Positions 36,517 to 47,944 are shown, counted from the first letter of the stretch. The stretch is 64,000 nucleotides of DNA from Phocoena phocoena (GCF_963924675.1 NC_089221.1:87416296-87480295), one strand, 5' to 3'. Made by a program: numbers and translations. Notes: generated from the letters alone by a model not told the origin.

Positions 36517-36733
36517 AAGGATTGGCAAACACTGGCCAAATTTGACTCACCATGCCACCTGTTTTTGTAAATTGAAAGTTATTGAAACTCAGCTGTACCC
36601 ATTTATTTACAGATTGTCCATGGTTGCTTTTGTGCTAGAACTGAGTTGAGTGGTTGTCAAAGATAGAAAATGGACCACGAAGCCCAAAATATTTATTATC
36701 TACCCCTGTACAAATAAAATTTGTTCATGCCAG
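36517..36733. mobile_element. hAT-type nonautonomous DNA transposon fossil
   Basis: CAAGGATTGGCAAACACTGG at the left, GCCACCTGTTTTTGTAAATT, TTACAGATTGTCCATGGTTG CTTTTGTGCTAGAA, CCCAAAATATTTATTATCTA and AAATTTGTTCATGCCAG at the right follow the known MER-type hAT (Charlie-group) sequence containing 'ggcccacgggccaaat' near its end and inverted termini of the CAGGGGTTGGCAAAC kind. The termini are diverged. Confidence 0.65.
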
Positions 36734-36759
36734 GTCTAAATCATCATTTTCTTCTTTTA

Positions 36760-36880
36760 CAAAGCTATGAAGAGGCAGCATTTTGTAGTGGTGAAAAATA
36801 CGGATTTAATGTCAAAAGCTCTTCTTCATGTCTCAAACCTCAATTTGTTTACATATCAAAAATGACAGGTTACCCTTGTC
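36760..36880 (+). repeat. MIR remnant
   Basis: GGCAGCATTTTGTAGTGGTG, AAAAATACGGATTTAATGTC and CTCAAACCTCAATTTGTTTAC follow the order of the MIR 5' half ('agcgtagtggttaagagc ... cctcagtttcctc'). Confidence 0.5.
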
Positions 36881-37579
36881 CTTTATTTAAGTACGGAAGG
36901 TCTTTAGAGTCTGAGAAGTTGAGTCTTAACAGCTCTTGAACATGAAGTATCTAGATATTTAGGCCCCAACTAGCTCTTTCCCAATCCATGAGTTTACTTA
37001 AGTGTGAGTTGAAACATGATGCTTGTTTCTTTACCACAGACTGCTATATAGAATCCTGAAGTAGATCATGTGCAAAAGAAAATGATAGGGCAATAAAACT
37101 CTCTTTCATTAGCTATATTATCTGGGAGAATGTAAAACTTTTGAAACATGAGTCATATATTGTCACCTCTGCTCAAGACTGCATAGCTCCTCATTTCACT
37201 TGACCCTTTGTTCCACAGAAGAGAAAGCCCTGATCACAGGCTCAAAATATATTAAGTCAGTGGTGAACTAAAGCTACAAGAATGCCTATATACAGTTCAG
37301 CAATATTTCAGATTGGCTCAGCCTCCAGTTCTAGCAGCCTGAAAGAAAACGTCATATAGTATTTTATGGAGGTAAATGCTATATAATTCAGTCCTTACTG
37401 TTATTTAATATAAAATGTCTGGCAGAAAATTTAAAAGTTGCAAGACACATGAAATGGCAAAAGAATAATTTTTTAAGTGACTAATAGTAAAAAGAAGAAA
37501 TAGTAGATAGAAGAAACATACATGGTTGGATGATACAATTACACATGATATTAGTTAGATGATAAAGAAACTGAAGTAT
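36881..37579. other. No recognisable feature
   Basis: AT-rich, non-coding. I can name nothing here. Confidence 0.4.
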
Positions 37580-37957
37580 TATCTTAGTTCCTTTGGACTG
37601 CTATAACAAAAATACCATAGACTGATAGCTTATAAAGAGCAGAAATTTATTACTCACACTTCCTGGTTGCTGGAAAATCTAAGATCAAGGTGCTGGCAGA
37701 TTCAGTGTCTGGTGAGAATCTACTTCCTATTTCATAGATGGAACTTTCCAGCTGTCACCTCACAAGGCAGAAACAAGGGACTACAAGCACTGTGGAGTCT
37801 TATTTATAAGAGCACTAACTCTGTTCATGAGGGCTCCACTCTCATGATTCAGTCTCCTCCCCCAGGCTCCACCTTCTAATACCATCACACTGGCATAAAA
37901 TTTCAGCATTTCAAATTCATAAATTTTAGGGGAACACAAATATTCAGACTGTAACAA
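37580..37957 (-). mobile_element. MaLR LTR (MLT1/MST type)
   Basis: The plus strand shows the reverse complement of the MLT1-type LTR: GGACTGCTATAACAAAAATACC, CAGAAATTTATTACTCACAC, CTAAGATCAAGGTGCTGGCA, TTCATGAGGGCTCCACTCTCA and, near the end, TTAGGGGAACACAAATATTC. This is a solo long terminal repeat of an old endogenous-retrovirus-like (ERVL-MaLR) element. No internal coding region is seen on either side. Confidence 0.85.
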
Positions 37958-38039
37958 ATGTCTGTTGGAAATGGTGGATAACATACACGACAAAATATTG
38001 AGACTATATAAAAGAACCAAATGGAATTGTATAGATGAA

Positions 38040-38590
38040 AAAAATCAGTTATCAAAAATGAATTCATTTGTTGGATTTAAAAACAGATTGACACAGCAGA
38101 ATAATGAATCAATACACTTGAAGGCTTATTTATAGAATATATCCAAACTGAAATTAAAACAAAAACAGAAGAAAAGAGAGTATCTTATCTGTGGGGAACT
38201 TAAAGGAGAGGAGGGAGATAATAGGTAAGAAGAAATATGTAAGGATAAAATGGCCGGGGTCTTCCAAAATTAATTGAAAGATATCAACCCACAAATCCAG
38301 GAATCTCATCAAACGTCTCATCTTGGATATACAATTTTTTAAAAAGATTTCTAGGCACATCATAGTCAATCTGCTGAACACTAAAGATAAACAGAAAGTC
38401 AAAAGCAGCAAGAGGAAAAAAAGGCACATTAATATAGCAACAAAGGGTCCTGCTCAACAGAAAAAACTGGGAGGCTAAAACAAAATACAATAACGGCTTT
38501 ACAGTGCTGAAAGAAAATAAAATATGAACTTAGAATTTTATACCCAGTGGAAATATGCTCCCCAAATAAAGGTGAAATAAAGACATTTTT
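38040..38590 (+). mobile_element. Ancient L1M/HAL1-type element, 5' part
   Basis: Sense-strand relic of an ORF1-like region: ATTAATTGAAAGATATCAACC, CATCATAGTCAATCTGCTGA and AACTTAGAATTTTATACCCAG are standard sense phrases in old L1/HAL1 ORF1 regions. It breaks off at AAGACATTTTT, the duplicated target of the L1 at 38,591-42,886, and resumes at 42,887. Confidence 0.7.
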
Positions 38591-39022
38591 CTTTATTTTT
38601 TAATTGAAGTACAGTTGATTTTCAATATTATATTAGTTTCATAGTGATTCAATATTTTTGTAGATTATACGCCATTTAAAATTATTATAAAATATTGGTT
38701 ATATTCCCTGTGGTGTGCAATATATCCTTGTTGCTTATTTTATACATAATATTTTATGTCTCTTAATCCCCTACCCCTATCTTGCCCCTCCCCCCATTCC
38801 TCATCCCACTGGTAACCACTAGCTTGTTGTCTATACCTGTGAGTCTCTTTCTGTTTTGTTATATATATTTGTTTATTTTTCGGAGTCCACATATAAATGA
38901 CAGCATACATTATTTTTCTTTCTCTGGGTGACTTATTTCACTAAGCATAACACCCTCCAGGCCCATCAATGTTGCTGCAAATGGCAAATTTTTATTCATT
39001 TTTATGGATGAGTAATATCCCA

Positions 39023-39031
39023 TGTGTGTGT

Positions 39032-39070
<39 letters not shown>
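39023..39070. repeat. TG microsatellite inside L1 ORF2
   Basis: A run of TG with one TATG interruption lies in the ORF2 C-terminal region of the L1 at 38,591-42,886. On the minus strand it reads as repeated His-Thr between KCPSTI and GYYSSIK, where L1 usually reads 'DEWIKKMWYIYTME'. A short TGTATAT stretch in the ancestral sequence probably seeded the expansion. Confidence 0.9.
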
Positions 39071-39071
<1 letters not shown>

Positions 39072-39544
39072 TGTTGATGGACACTTAAGTTGCTTCTGTA
39101 TCTTAGCTATTGCAAATAATGCTGCTGTGAACATTGGAGTGCATATATCTTTTCAAATTATTGTTTTTATTTTCTTGGATATATATCCAGGAGTGGAAAT
39201 CCTGGCTTATATGATAGTTCTAATTTTAGTTTTTTGACAGGCCTACATACTATTTTCCATAATGACTTCACCAGTTTACATTTCACCAACAGCATACTAG
39301 AGTTCCCTATTCTTCGTATCCTCACCAACATTTTTTATTTGTGGTATTTTTGACAATAGCCACTCTGACTATTGGTATGAGGTGATATCTCATTGTGGTT
39401 TTGATTTGCATTTCCCTAATGATTAGCAATGTTGTGCATCTTTTCATCTGCCTGTTGGCCAACTGTATGTCCTCTTAGGAAAAGTGTTTATTCAGGTCTT
39501 CTGCCCAATTTATAATTGGGATGTGTGTTTTTCTTTCTTCTTGT

Positions 39545-39725
39545 ATTGGTCCCTTTATCATTACATTGCCTCCTTTGACTGGTGGTTGCCAGGGGCTGGG
39601 GGCATGAGAGGAATAGAGGCTGGTAAAGGAGTACAAACTTTCAGCTATAAGATGAGTAAGATCTGATGACCTAATGTACAAAATGGTGAGTAGAGTTGAA
39701 AATACTGTATTGTATCATTGAAATG
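39545..39725 (+). other. Foreign fragment inside a rearranged L1 ORF2
   Basis: Between the ORF2 endonuclease start (39,726 upward) and a small endonuclease scrap (about 39,545-39,570, NVMIKGPIQEE on the minus strand) lies about 155 bp of other sequence: GACTGGTGGTTGCCAGGGGC, ACAAACTTTCAGCTATAAGA and AAAATACTGTATTGTATCAT. This recalls a common interspersed repeat found in the plus orientation near L1 3' ends; I cannot name the family. The scrap itself is fused directly to the ORF2 C-terminus (NWAEDLNKHFS at about 39,480). Confidence 0.55.
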
Positions 39726-40649
39726 TGCTTCCTTATAGACTTTATTTAAAAGTCTACTTTGTCTGACATGAGCATAGCTACCCCAGCTTTCTTTTTGTTT
39801 CCATTTGCATGGAATACATTTTTTCCATCCTTTCACTTGCAGTATGTGTGTGTCTTAGCTCTCAAATGAGTCTCTTATAGGCAGCATATGGATGCGTCTT
39901 TTTTTTTTTTTAATCCAATCAGCCACCCTGTGTCTTTTGATTGGAGCTTTTAGTCCATTGACATTTAAAGTGATTATTGATGATTATGTTCTTATTGCCA
40001 TTTTGTTACCTGTTTTCTGGTTGTTTTTGTAGTTCTTCTCTGTTCCTTTCTTCATCTTTTAGTTTCTTCCCTTGTGGTTTGATGTTTTTCATTAGTGGTA
40101 TGCTTGTGCACCTTTTCTTTTGTTTTTATGTATCTATTGTAGGTTTTCTTTTCTCAAGACAAATGAAGTTTTAATGCAACATTTTAAAAAATCAAAATAA
40201 TAGATGATGAATAAAATATTAAAATTTTCAGTAAAGACAGCATCAGCTCTGAGCCATATTGGAGCCTGAAGGAAGAGGAAAAATCAGTGATACTGATCCT
40301 AATATTGTAGGTTTTTGATTTCTGATTACCATGGGGTTCATATATGTTAACCTATAGATATGTCTATTTGTTTTAAGCCAATAATCATTAATGTTCAAAC
40401 ATATTCTAAAAGATCTACATTTCTTACTCCTCTCCACATTTTTGATATCATATTTTACATATTCACATCTATCCCTTAACTGTTTATTGTATTTATAGTT
40501 GATTTTATAATTTTTGTTCTTTAATCTTCATGCTCCTTTATTTAAGTGGTTGATCCACAGCCTTCACTATATATTTAGCTTTACTAGTGAGATTTTTCCT
40601 TTCCTATAAATTCTTGTTGTAGCATTTTTTTTTCCACTTTAACATTTCT

Positions 40650-41450
40650 TGTAGGGCTGGTTTATTATTGATGAACTTTTTTTGTTATGTTTTGTTTTGC
40701 TTCTCTGAGAAGTTCTTTTTCTCTTCTTCAATTTTGAATGATAACCTTGCTGGGTAGAATATCCTACATTGTAAGTTTTTCACTTTCAGAACTTTAAATA
40801 TATCATGCCACTCCCTTCTGGGCTGCAAAGTTTCCATAGGAAAAAAAAACAGCTGATAACCTCATGGGGATTCCCTTGTATGTGTATGTTTTTCTCTTGC
40901 TTCCAATAAAATTCTCCCTTCATTGTTAACTTTTGCCATTTTACTTATGATATGTCTTGGTGTGGGTCTGTTTGGGTTCATATTGTTTGGGACTTCCTGT
41001 GAGTCCTACACCTGGAAATCTGTTTCCTTCTTCAGCTTTAGGAAAATTTCAACCATAATTTCATCAAATACATTTACTACACCATTCTCTCTCTTTTCTC
41101 TTTCTGGGACCTCCACAGTACAAATATTAGTACACTTGATGTTGTCTCAGAAGTCCCTTAAATGGTCCTAATTTTTTTTTAATTTTTGCTCTTCTCATTG
41201 GGTGATTTCCATTATTCTATCTTCCAGATCACTTAGGCATTCTTCTATATCACCTAGTCTGCTTTTTTTCCTTTTAGTGAATGTGTTTTTCATTTCAGTT
41301 ATTGTATTTTTCAGCTCTGACTGTCTCTTTTTATATTTTCTAGTTCCTTGTTAAAATTCTTACTGTGTTCATCTATTCTTTGCCCAGTTCAGTGAGCAGT
41401 CTTATTACTAATGCTTCGAATTTTTTACGTTGTAAATTATTTATCTCAGT
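40650..41450 (-). pseudogene. L1 ORF1 relic
   Basis: The plus-strand landmarks AGAAGTTCTTTTTCTCTTCTTC, GGGATTCCCTTGTATGTGTA, TATGATATGTCTTGGTGTGG and CAGATCACTTAGGCATTCTT are the antisense of the ORF1 C-terminal, RRM and coiled-coil regions. The frame is broken in many places. The plus-strand frame at 40,923-41,171 is antisense. Confidence 0.75.
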
Positions 41451-42886
41451 TTCATTAGGAGTTTTTTCAGGGTTTTTTCTTGTTCTTTCTTTTGGAACCA
41501 ATTCCTCTGTCCTCTCAGTTTGTTTAACTTTATGAAATTAGGTGATATAGTTACCTGTTCCAGTTTTAATTGGCATGTCTTTGTGTGAGAACATTTCTAT
41601 GCAGTCTGTGTATGTCCAGTGACTTTGGTGGGAGAGATGGATCTGAAGTGAGCATGGGTTGTATATTCCCCCAGGGTGTGCTGGCAGCTGCCACCTTGGT
41701 GGAAGGTGGGGCTGGAGATGGAGGGGCTAGAGCCAGTACCAGGTGTGATCAGGGGCTTCCCTATGCTCAATGACCATCAACACCTATCATGGCCAGGATC
41801 AAGGCCTCAGGTGCTAGATCAGACACCCTGAGGTTCAGGGCTAGCTGGTTTCATTCCCTCTAAGTGTGCACTTTCCTATCTAGCAAGGGCACTTCTGCCC
41901 TAGTGGAGAACAGTGCTAGAGCAAGTAGAACTGGCGTGGGTACCCAGGGCAAGCCAGGGTGCATGCTGAAACAGTCCCAGCAAGCCAGTCAGAACCCCAG
42001 GCTGTTTCCAATCCAGTGCCTCTGTGTGCTCATTCACAACAACTACCCTCGCTTTGTTCCGAGTCAGGGCCAGTTCCAAGCTGGCTCTACTTCCTCTGGG
42101 TAGACACCCTCTAACAATGGCAACTTTGCCCCATTGGAGAGCAGCACCAGAGCAAGAGGGGCTGGAGCAGGTGCCTGGTGAAGGCCAGGTCACATGATAG
42201 TATGATCCCAGCAGGCCAGTCAGAGCCCCAGGCCACTCCCAATTGCCACCTCTGCATGCATGCTGGCAATGGCCACCCTTGCCCTATTCAGATGCAGGGC
42301 CAGATTCTAGCTGGCTCTGTCCCCCCTCATGTGCAGACTCTCCTTGGCAACACTCTCCACCAGCCTTTGCCCTATTGGAGAGTTGTGCTGGAGCAAAAGT
42401 GGGTGGAGCACGCACCCAGTGCAAGCTGGGTTGAGTGCTGCAGAAGTTTCAGGAAAACAGCCAGAGTCCCAGGTTTTAATCTGTTTCCTCCACCTTGTTC
42501 CTGGTAGTAAGCAAGCCTGTGTGCTCTTCATGAGCAGAGTCTCGGTTTCTTACAGCCCTCTGGTAAGTCCCCATTGGTTTTCAAGCCAGTTAAGGGGACT
42601 CATCTTCCCAGTGTCAGACCTCAGGGCTGGGGTGCCCAATATGTGGCTCGAACCTCTCATTCCCCAGGAAGAATCCCTGAGCCTATGATATCCCCAGTCC
42701 TGACCTGATCACTTCTCCTCCCTTACTACTCAAGTCTTTATGGATCTTTCTTTATAGTCTTGGTCATAGAAGAAACTTTCAGCCAGCCTCCAGTTTGTTT
42801 TCAGCGAGATGTAGATGTCTTTTTTATGTGTTCATGGGGGGAGGTGAGCACTAAGTCCTCCTACTCTGCCATCTTCTTCTCCCTCC

Positions 42887-43046
42887 AAGACATTTTTTGA
42901 AATGACAAAGATAAAAGAATTTGTCTCCAAAAGACCTGCACTACTATGAGTTCTTCAACCTGAAGGGAAATGATAGTAAATGGAATCCTGGGTACTTTCT
43001 CTTAAGAAAGGAATGAAGATAAGTAGAAAGGGTAAATATACAGCAA

Positions 43047-43094
<48 letters not shown>

Positions 43095-44665
43095 ATAAAG
43101 ACATATTTAAATTTAAGAGACTATGAACTATTACAAATAAAAAATAATTTATTTGATGGACTGTGGGGTTTATATGTAGCAAAGGAAGGGATATACAATT
43201 GTAAAATCTTTATACTCTTGTGAAATGGTATAATATTATTTTAAGAGATTTTAAAACTACATCACTAGAGAAACACTAATAATATGACACAAAATGGTGT
43301 AACTAAAAAGTTAATGCAGGAGATAAATTTGAAAACTAAGAAAATAAGTGGAAGAAGAAGTTCTTCTTCACACAGAAGAAGTCAGGACAGGAAACACAGG
43401 GGCCAAAGAAATGAGGGATAAATATACCTAAAACCCACAGCATGATAAAAGAATTAAACCCAACTCTAACAATAATTATATTTAATGTGCTGGACTAAAC
43501 ACAGGCCATAGATTCTCATACTTGTTAAAAAGCAAGACCCAACACACTTTAAATATAAAAGCAGAGACCAGTTGAAAATAAACATACTGAGAAAAAAAGA
43601 TACACCAACTTCCAGTTTCAGTTCCAACAGAGAGAAAGCTTAGAAACCGTCACTCTCATTCTTACAAGAAAAAGTTGGACAAACTGAAAATCATTTATTT
43701 TTTGTGGACCCATTAGAGCACTGAGGTCCCAAGGCAAACCCATCTCAAAATCTGGAGAGTCAAGAGCATCTTGGGAGACACAGTCAAGATCTGTTTACCC
43801 GGGCAGAGCCATAATACACTGGCTGGGAACATTTAAAGGGTAGTTTTGACTAATTGCTAGACAGTATGTGTGGAGGATTAAAATAGTATAAAATAAATAT
43901 CCAGGAGTCCATACTGATATAAATAACTAGACAAATAGGAGAGAAGAGACAAATCTCTCATGCAGGAACTTCCAAATAATTTATGTAGATCTTCTGCCAC
44001 GGGAGGTGGAGAGTAACTCCCCACTGTAGGTATAGGCTGCACATAGTGACTTCTTCCCAAAGAGACCAGATAGGAAGGTGGAGAGGGGAGAAAATGAGGA
44101 ACTTTATAGTGGAAAAACCTGACCAATATCACATCAGGCAGGTGATGAAGATCAACATTAATAGTGATAAATTGTGTTGATAGTGTGTACTTTCAATATA
44201 ATGTAATAAAAATGGCACATTTCTTCTGTAGTCTTCCTGCCAAAAACCCATAACCACAGCCTAATCATGAGAAAAACTTCAGACAAATCCCAGCTGAGGT
44301 ACATTCTACAAAATGACTGACCAGTAATCCTCAAAACCATCAAGACCATCAAGAAAAGTCTGAGAAACTGTCACAACCAAGAGGAGCCTGAGGAGATATG
44401 TCTATTAAATGTAATGTGGTTTCCTAGCTGTAATCCTGGAACAGAAAAGGGATATAAAGGAAAAGTTAAAGAAAACTGAAGAAAGCGTAGACTTTAGTTA
44501 ATAATAATGTACCAACATGAATTCATTTATTATGATAAATGGAGCATACTAATAAAAGATGATAGGAAAAACTGGGTGAGGGTTACATGGTAACTCTCTA
44601 TACTGTCCTTTCAATTTGCCTGTAAATCTAACTCTGTTCTACAATAAAAATCTTATTTAAGCAAA
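42887..44665 (+). mobile_element. Ancient L1M/HAL1-type element, 3' part
   Basis: Continues 38,040-38,590 after the younger L1: GTCTCCAAAAGACCTGCACT and GAGTTCTTCAACCTGAAGGG (ORF1 region), a TA microsatellite at 43,050-43,086, an ORF2 start remnant (TTAATGTGCTGGACTAAACA; AAAAGCAAGACCCAACACAC), then a jump into a long 3' UTR (CACAGCCTAATCATGAGAAA; GAGGTACATTCTACAAAATG; TCTAACTCTGTTCTACAATA) ending in an A-rich tail near 44,665. A large internal ORF2 deletion separates start and 3' UTR. Old and heavily diverged. Confidence 0.75.
43050..43086. repeat. TA dinucleotide microsatellite
   Basis: About 37 bases of alternating TA inside the ancient L1. Likely length-variable and a potential cruciform. 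Confidence 0.95.
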
Positions 44666-45470
44666 ACAAACAACAACAAAAAGAAACACAAGGAGACAGT
44701 AGATTCCAGAATGTCCTGATCAAGTAGAAGGGGACATGGCTATTTGGAGAGAGAAGACTGAATTCACAGGGCAAAGAAGGTGGCTGTGGTGAGGCCAATT
44801 AGAAACATTTTTCCTTCATTTTCCCCAAACTAAAGATGATATAAGAACTATTTTTAGTTTTACACTAGAGTTTTTAATCAAGAGTGAGGCAGGGAGAAGA
44901 ATGGTTAATGTTTACATTGTACTATATGAAAGGTTGTCCAATAAAACTGAAACACAGAATTTCTACACATCTGATGTCTTATCTTCATAAAATCGGTGCT
45001 CTCGGTGGTATCTAGGAAGCCAGCTGAGGTGTGTGTGGAATGGCGGGCAACGTGCACAGGAGTAGACATCATGGGTGGAGAGGGTGCTTTTGCAGAGTAG
45101 GGAGGTACATGGTGGGAAGAATCATAAACCCAAGAGCTCAGCCTTAGGAGGAGAAAATCTTAACCTTTTGACAAATGGAGGAAACAATTTTTTTTTCTTA
45201 AACAGAACACCTTCTCTTTTCAAATAGGCCAGGGGACCTATTTCTTATAGCCTTAATGAGAGTATATAAGAAGCCCAAATCAAATTCCATTGCAACAATA
45301 AGCCACAACCCAACTCTATGGAAAGCAAAATCACTTTCAGTATTCCAGTATAATAAAATAGAGTTTAAAAAAAAGAAGATATACCTTGCAAATCCTAAAC
45401 TCAATGAAAAATGACATGAGATAATTCCACCCCCAAAAAAACCCTTTAAAATAAAGAATTTACTAAAAAT
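44666..45470. other. No recognisable feature
   Basis: Unrecognised sequence, with a patch of higher GC at about 44,990-45,160. No open frame of interest. Confidence 0.4.
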
Positions 45471-45479
45471 AATGTACAG

Positions 45480-46130
45480 TATTTCCTAATGATAGAAGGA
45501 TCAATTCACCAATAAGACATTAAAATTCTAAATCGTGTGCCCCTAGTAATTTAGAAGGTTATATTTTTGAGAAAATATAACACAGAACTTTGGATCATAA
45601 ATTGCAAAAATTTACAAAACTAAAGGAAGAAATAGACAAATTCACAATCATAGATGCTGCTATTGATATCCCTCTTCTAGTATTTGGTAGAATATGAGAT
45701 TTTTTAAAAAAAATAGTAAAGACAAGATTTGAGCAACACTATCGACCAGCTTATCATAGTGTACATTTAAAAAACATGACATCCAGTAAGTACAAAATAT
45801 GGCTTCTTTTCAAGTGCAAGTAGAACTTTCAACAAGGCACACATAAAGCTGGTCCATGAAGCAAGTCTCATTAAATATCAAAGGACTGAAATAAACTGAG
45901 TATGTTACCTGACTATAATGAATTTAATTAGAAATCAATAGAATTATGTAATTTAAAAAACCTCCAAATATGTGAAAGAGAGAGAGAGAAGAGAGAAAGG
46001 AGAAACAGAGGGGGGATGGATCACAAGGCAAATTAGAAAGCATTTCAAAATGTATGATAATAAAATAATATTATCAAAATATATTGTAACAAGTTAAAGC
46101 AGTGCTTAGAGGGAAATATATGGATTTAGA
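45480..46130 (+). mobile_element. Ancient L1 ORF2 endonuclease remnant
   Basis: Sense-strand relic of the ORF2 endonuclease region: ATGATAGAAGGATCAATTCACC, AAGGAAGAAATAGACAAATTC, GAGCAACACTATCGACCAGC, AAGCAAGTCTCATTAAATAT, then TTAGAAATCAATAGAATTATG and AAAGCAGTGCTTAGAGGGAA. The order matches L1M ORF2 with frameshifts. It includes a GA-rich purine tract at 45,973-46,020. Confidence 0.75.
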
Positions 46131-47098
46131 TACTTACATTTTTATTTTCTTCTTTTATCATCTCTATGCTAAAGGGAGGAAAAGATATTCATAAATATAG
46201 CCATATGTGTGAGTTTCTCTAAAGAATATACGTGGGTCATAGATTATGTTAATTTTCATCTTTACTTGAAATTGCCAAAAATGTCCTGTATTTCTTTACT
46301 ACTGTTCAGAGTGTATGAAGATCCCAAACACCTATTTCTGACCAAGAGTGCTCTCACCAGACAGTTTATTTCCATTATAATGGATGTGAAATAATTATTT
46401 TATTGTTTTATAAATTTGCAATTTAATGGTTGCTAATATATTTGGTATTTCCATGTTTTATTGGCCATTCTGATTTTCTTTTCTGTGAATGCTTCGTGCA
46501 TACCTCTTGCCATTTTTTTTTCTATTGGTTCCTATATCTTTTTTTACTAATTTGCTGGAGTTCATTTATTTTCCAAACATTGCCTGATTATATACCTTGA
46601 AAATAATTCATTCTAGTGTGAAACTTGTCTTTCCCCAATATTTATGGTATTTTTTAAAAACATAAACATTTAAGTTCAATAAATATTCCTTATTTTGGGG
46701 CATTTTTGGTTTCTTTTCTAAGAAATCTATTTCTGAACTAAGACTTTATAGTTTCTTCTCAAATTTTTAAACAAATTTTTGACACTTGTTTTACTCTACT
46801 AGACATTTTATCTTTCTGTTTGAGGAAGGAGTCTAAATTTATGTTCTTCTTATATGAATAACCAGTTTTGTACTACCACTTACTAACTAGTCCATCCTTT
46901 TTTATTCATCTGCAATGCACCTCTGTAATATATTATTTCAATATATGTGGAAACTTTATTCTATTGCATTGATCGATTTATCAACCCCAGTCTCTATCAG
47001 TACACACTACAGTAATTACTAAGGCTAAAAATGAATTTGATATCTAGTAGGAAATATCTTTTACACATTTTTTTTTTCTTCAAAGTTGTCTTATTTGG

Positions 47099-47308
47099 GG
47101 CTTCCCTGGTGGCGCAGTGGTTGAGAGTCCGCCTGCCGATGCAGGGGAAACGGGTTCGTGCCCCAGTCCGGGAAGATCCCACTTGCCGCAGAGCGGCTGG
47201 GCCTGTGAGCCATGGCCGCTGAGCCTGTGCGTCCGGAGCCTGTGCTCTGCAGCAGGAGAGGCCACAACAGTGAGAGGCCCGTGTACCGCAAAAAAAAAAA
47301 AAAAAAAA
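47099..47308 (+). mobile_element. CHR-type SINE, young
   Basis: Complete short-form SINE with the A box at 47,110-47,120 (TGGCGCAGTGG), the B box at about 47,153-47,163 (GGTTCGTGCC), the 3' end GTGTACCGC and a pure A tail. A perfect 13-bp duplication TTGTCTTATTTGG lies at 47,086-47,098 and 47,309-47,321. Among the SINEs here it has one of the cleanest duplications and a long uniform tail. Confidence 0.96.
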
Positions 47309-47470
47309 TTGTCTTATTTGGTTATTGTTTCCCAGAGAAATTTTAGGATCATTTTGGAAGATTCCAAAGAACAGTTTCAGTTTTGACTGGTTATGAAATT
47401 TATGGATTAATTTCGGGAAGAACGTGTATTTTTGTGATATTTATTGGCCTTTGCATTGTATATCATTTTT

Positions 47471-47593
47471 TTTAACATCTTTATTGGAGTATAATTGCTT
47501 TACAGTGGTGTTTTTCTGCTTTATAACAAAGTGAATCAGTGATACATATACATATTTTCCCATATCTCTTCCCTCTTGCGTCTCCCTCCCCCA
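47471..47593 (-). mobile_element. 123-bp L1 3' end
   Basis: TTAACATCTTTATTGGAGTA ... CTTCCCTCTTGCGTCTCCCT is the extreme 3' end of the same L1 family as 16,001-23,355, truncated after 123 bp. The duplicated target TATATCATTTTT lies at 47,459-47,470 and 47,594-47,605. Confidence 0.93.
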
Positions 47594-47944
47594 TATATCA
47601 TTTTTGATATTCATGTCTCCTTATCTATTTTTTATTGAACTATAATTTACATATAATATTATATTAGTTTCAGGTCTATGAAATAATGATGCAATAGTTT
47701 TATACATTATGAAATGACCACCACAGTAAGTCTAGTTACCATCTGTCACCATACGAGTTATTATATTATTAACTATATTCCCTGTGCTGTACATTACATC
47801 CCTGTGACTTATTTACCTTATAGCTGAAAGTTTATACCTCTTACTCCTCTTCACCAACTTCGTCCATTCCCCTACCAATTTGTTCTCTGTAACTATGAGT
47901 CAGTTTCTGTTTTGTTTTGGTTGTTCATTTATTTTGTTTTTTAG

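Larger units (their letters stand above)
38591..42886 (-). mobile_element. L1 with intact ends but a large internal deletion
   Basis: The 3' end lies at 38,591 (CTTTATTTTTTAATTGAAG). The 5' end lies at 42,886, with GATGGCAGAGTAGGAGGAC on the minus strand near 42,850-42,870 including the YY1-type GCCATCTT. The target-site duplication AAGACATTTTT lies at 38,580-38,590 and 42,887-42,897. Segments in order on the minus strand: GC-richer 5' UTR (42,886-41,450), ORF1 relic (about 41,450-40,650), ORF2 start (about 39,990), then a jump at 39,540-39,725, ORF2 C-terminus (39,480-38,860) and 3' UTR. About 4.3 kb, so about 2.5-3 kb of ORF2 is missing. Confidence 0.93.
46220..47631 (-). mobile_element. 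Old L1M remnant, antisense, split twice
   Basis: Antisense L1 phrases in order, heavily decayed: TATTGGCCATTCTGATTTTC, TTCTATTGCATTGATCGATTT, ACTACAGTAATTACTAAGGC, TTATGGATTAATTTCGGGAA. It is interrupted by the SINE at 47,099-47,308 and by a 123-bp L1 end at 47,471-47,593. It is the oldest layer here. Confidence 0.6.

Noticed and set aside
39023..39070. CRISPR-like regular repetition
   Set aside because: A simple dinucleotide microsatellite without spacers, in a mammalian genome. The same applies to 10,769, 43,050 and 30,890.
47099..47180. Possible tRNA gene from the A and B boxes
   Set aside because: It is the tRNA-like head of a CHR SINE, without a proper cloverleaf or anticodon arm, and is followed by the SINE body and A tail.
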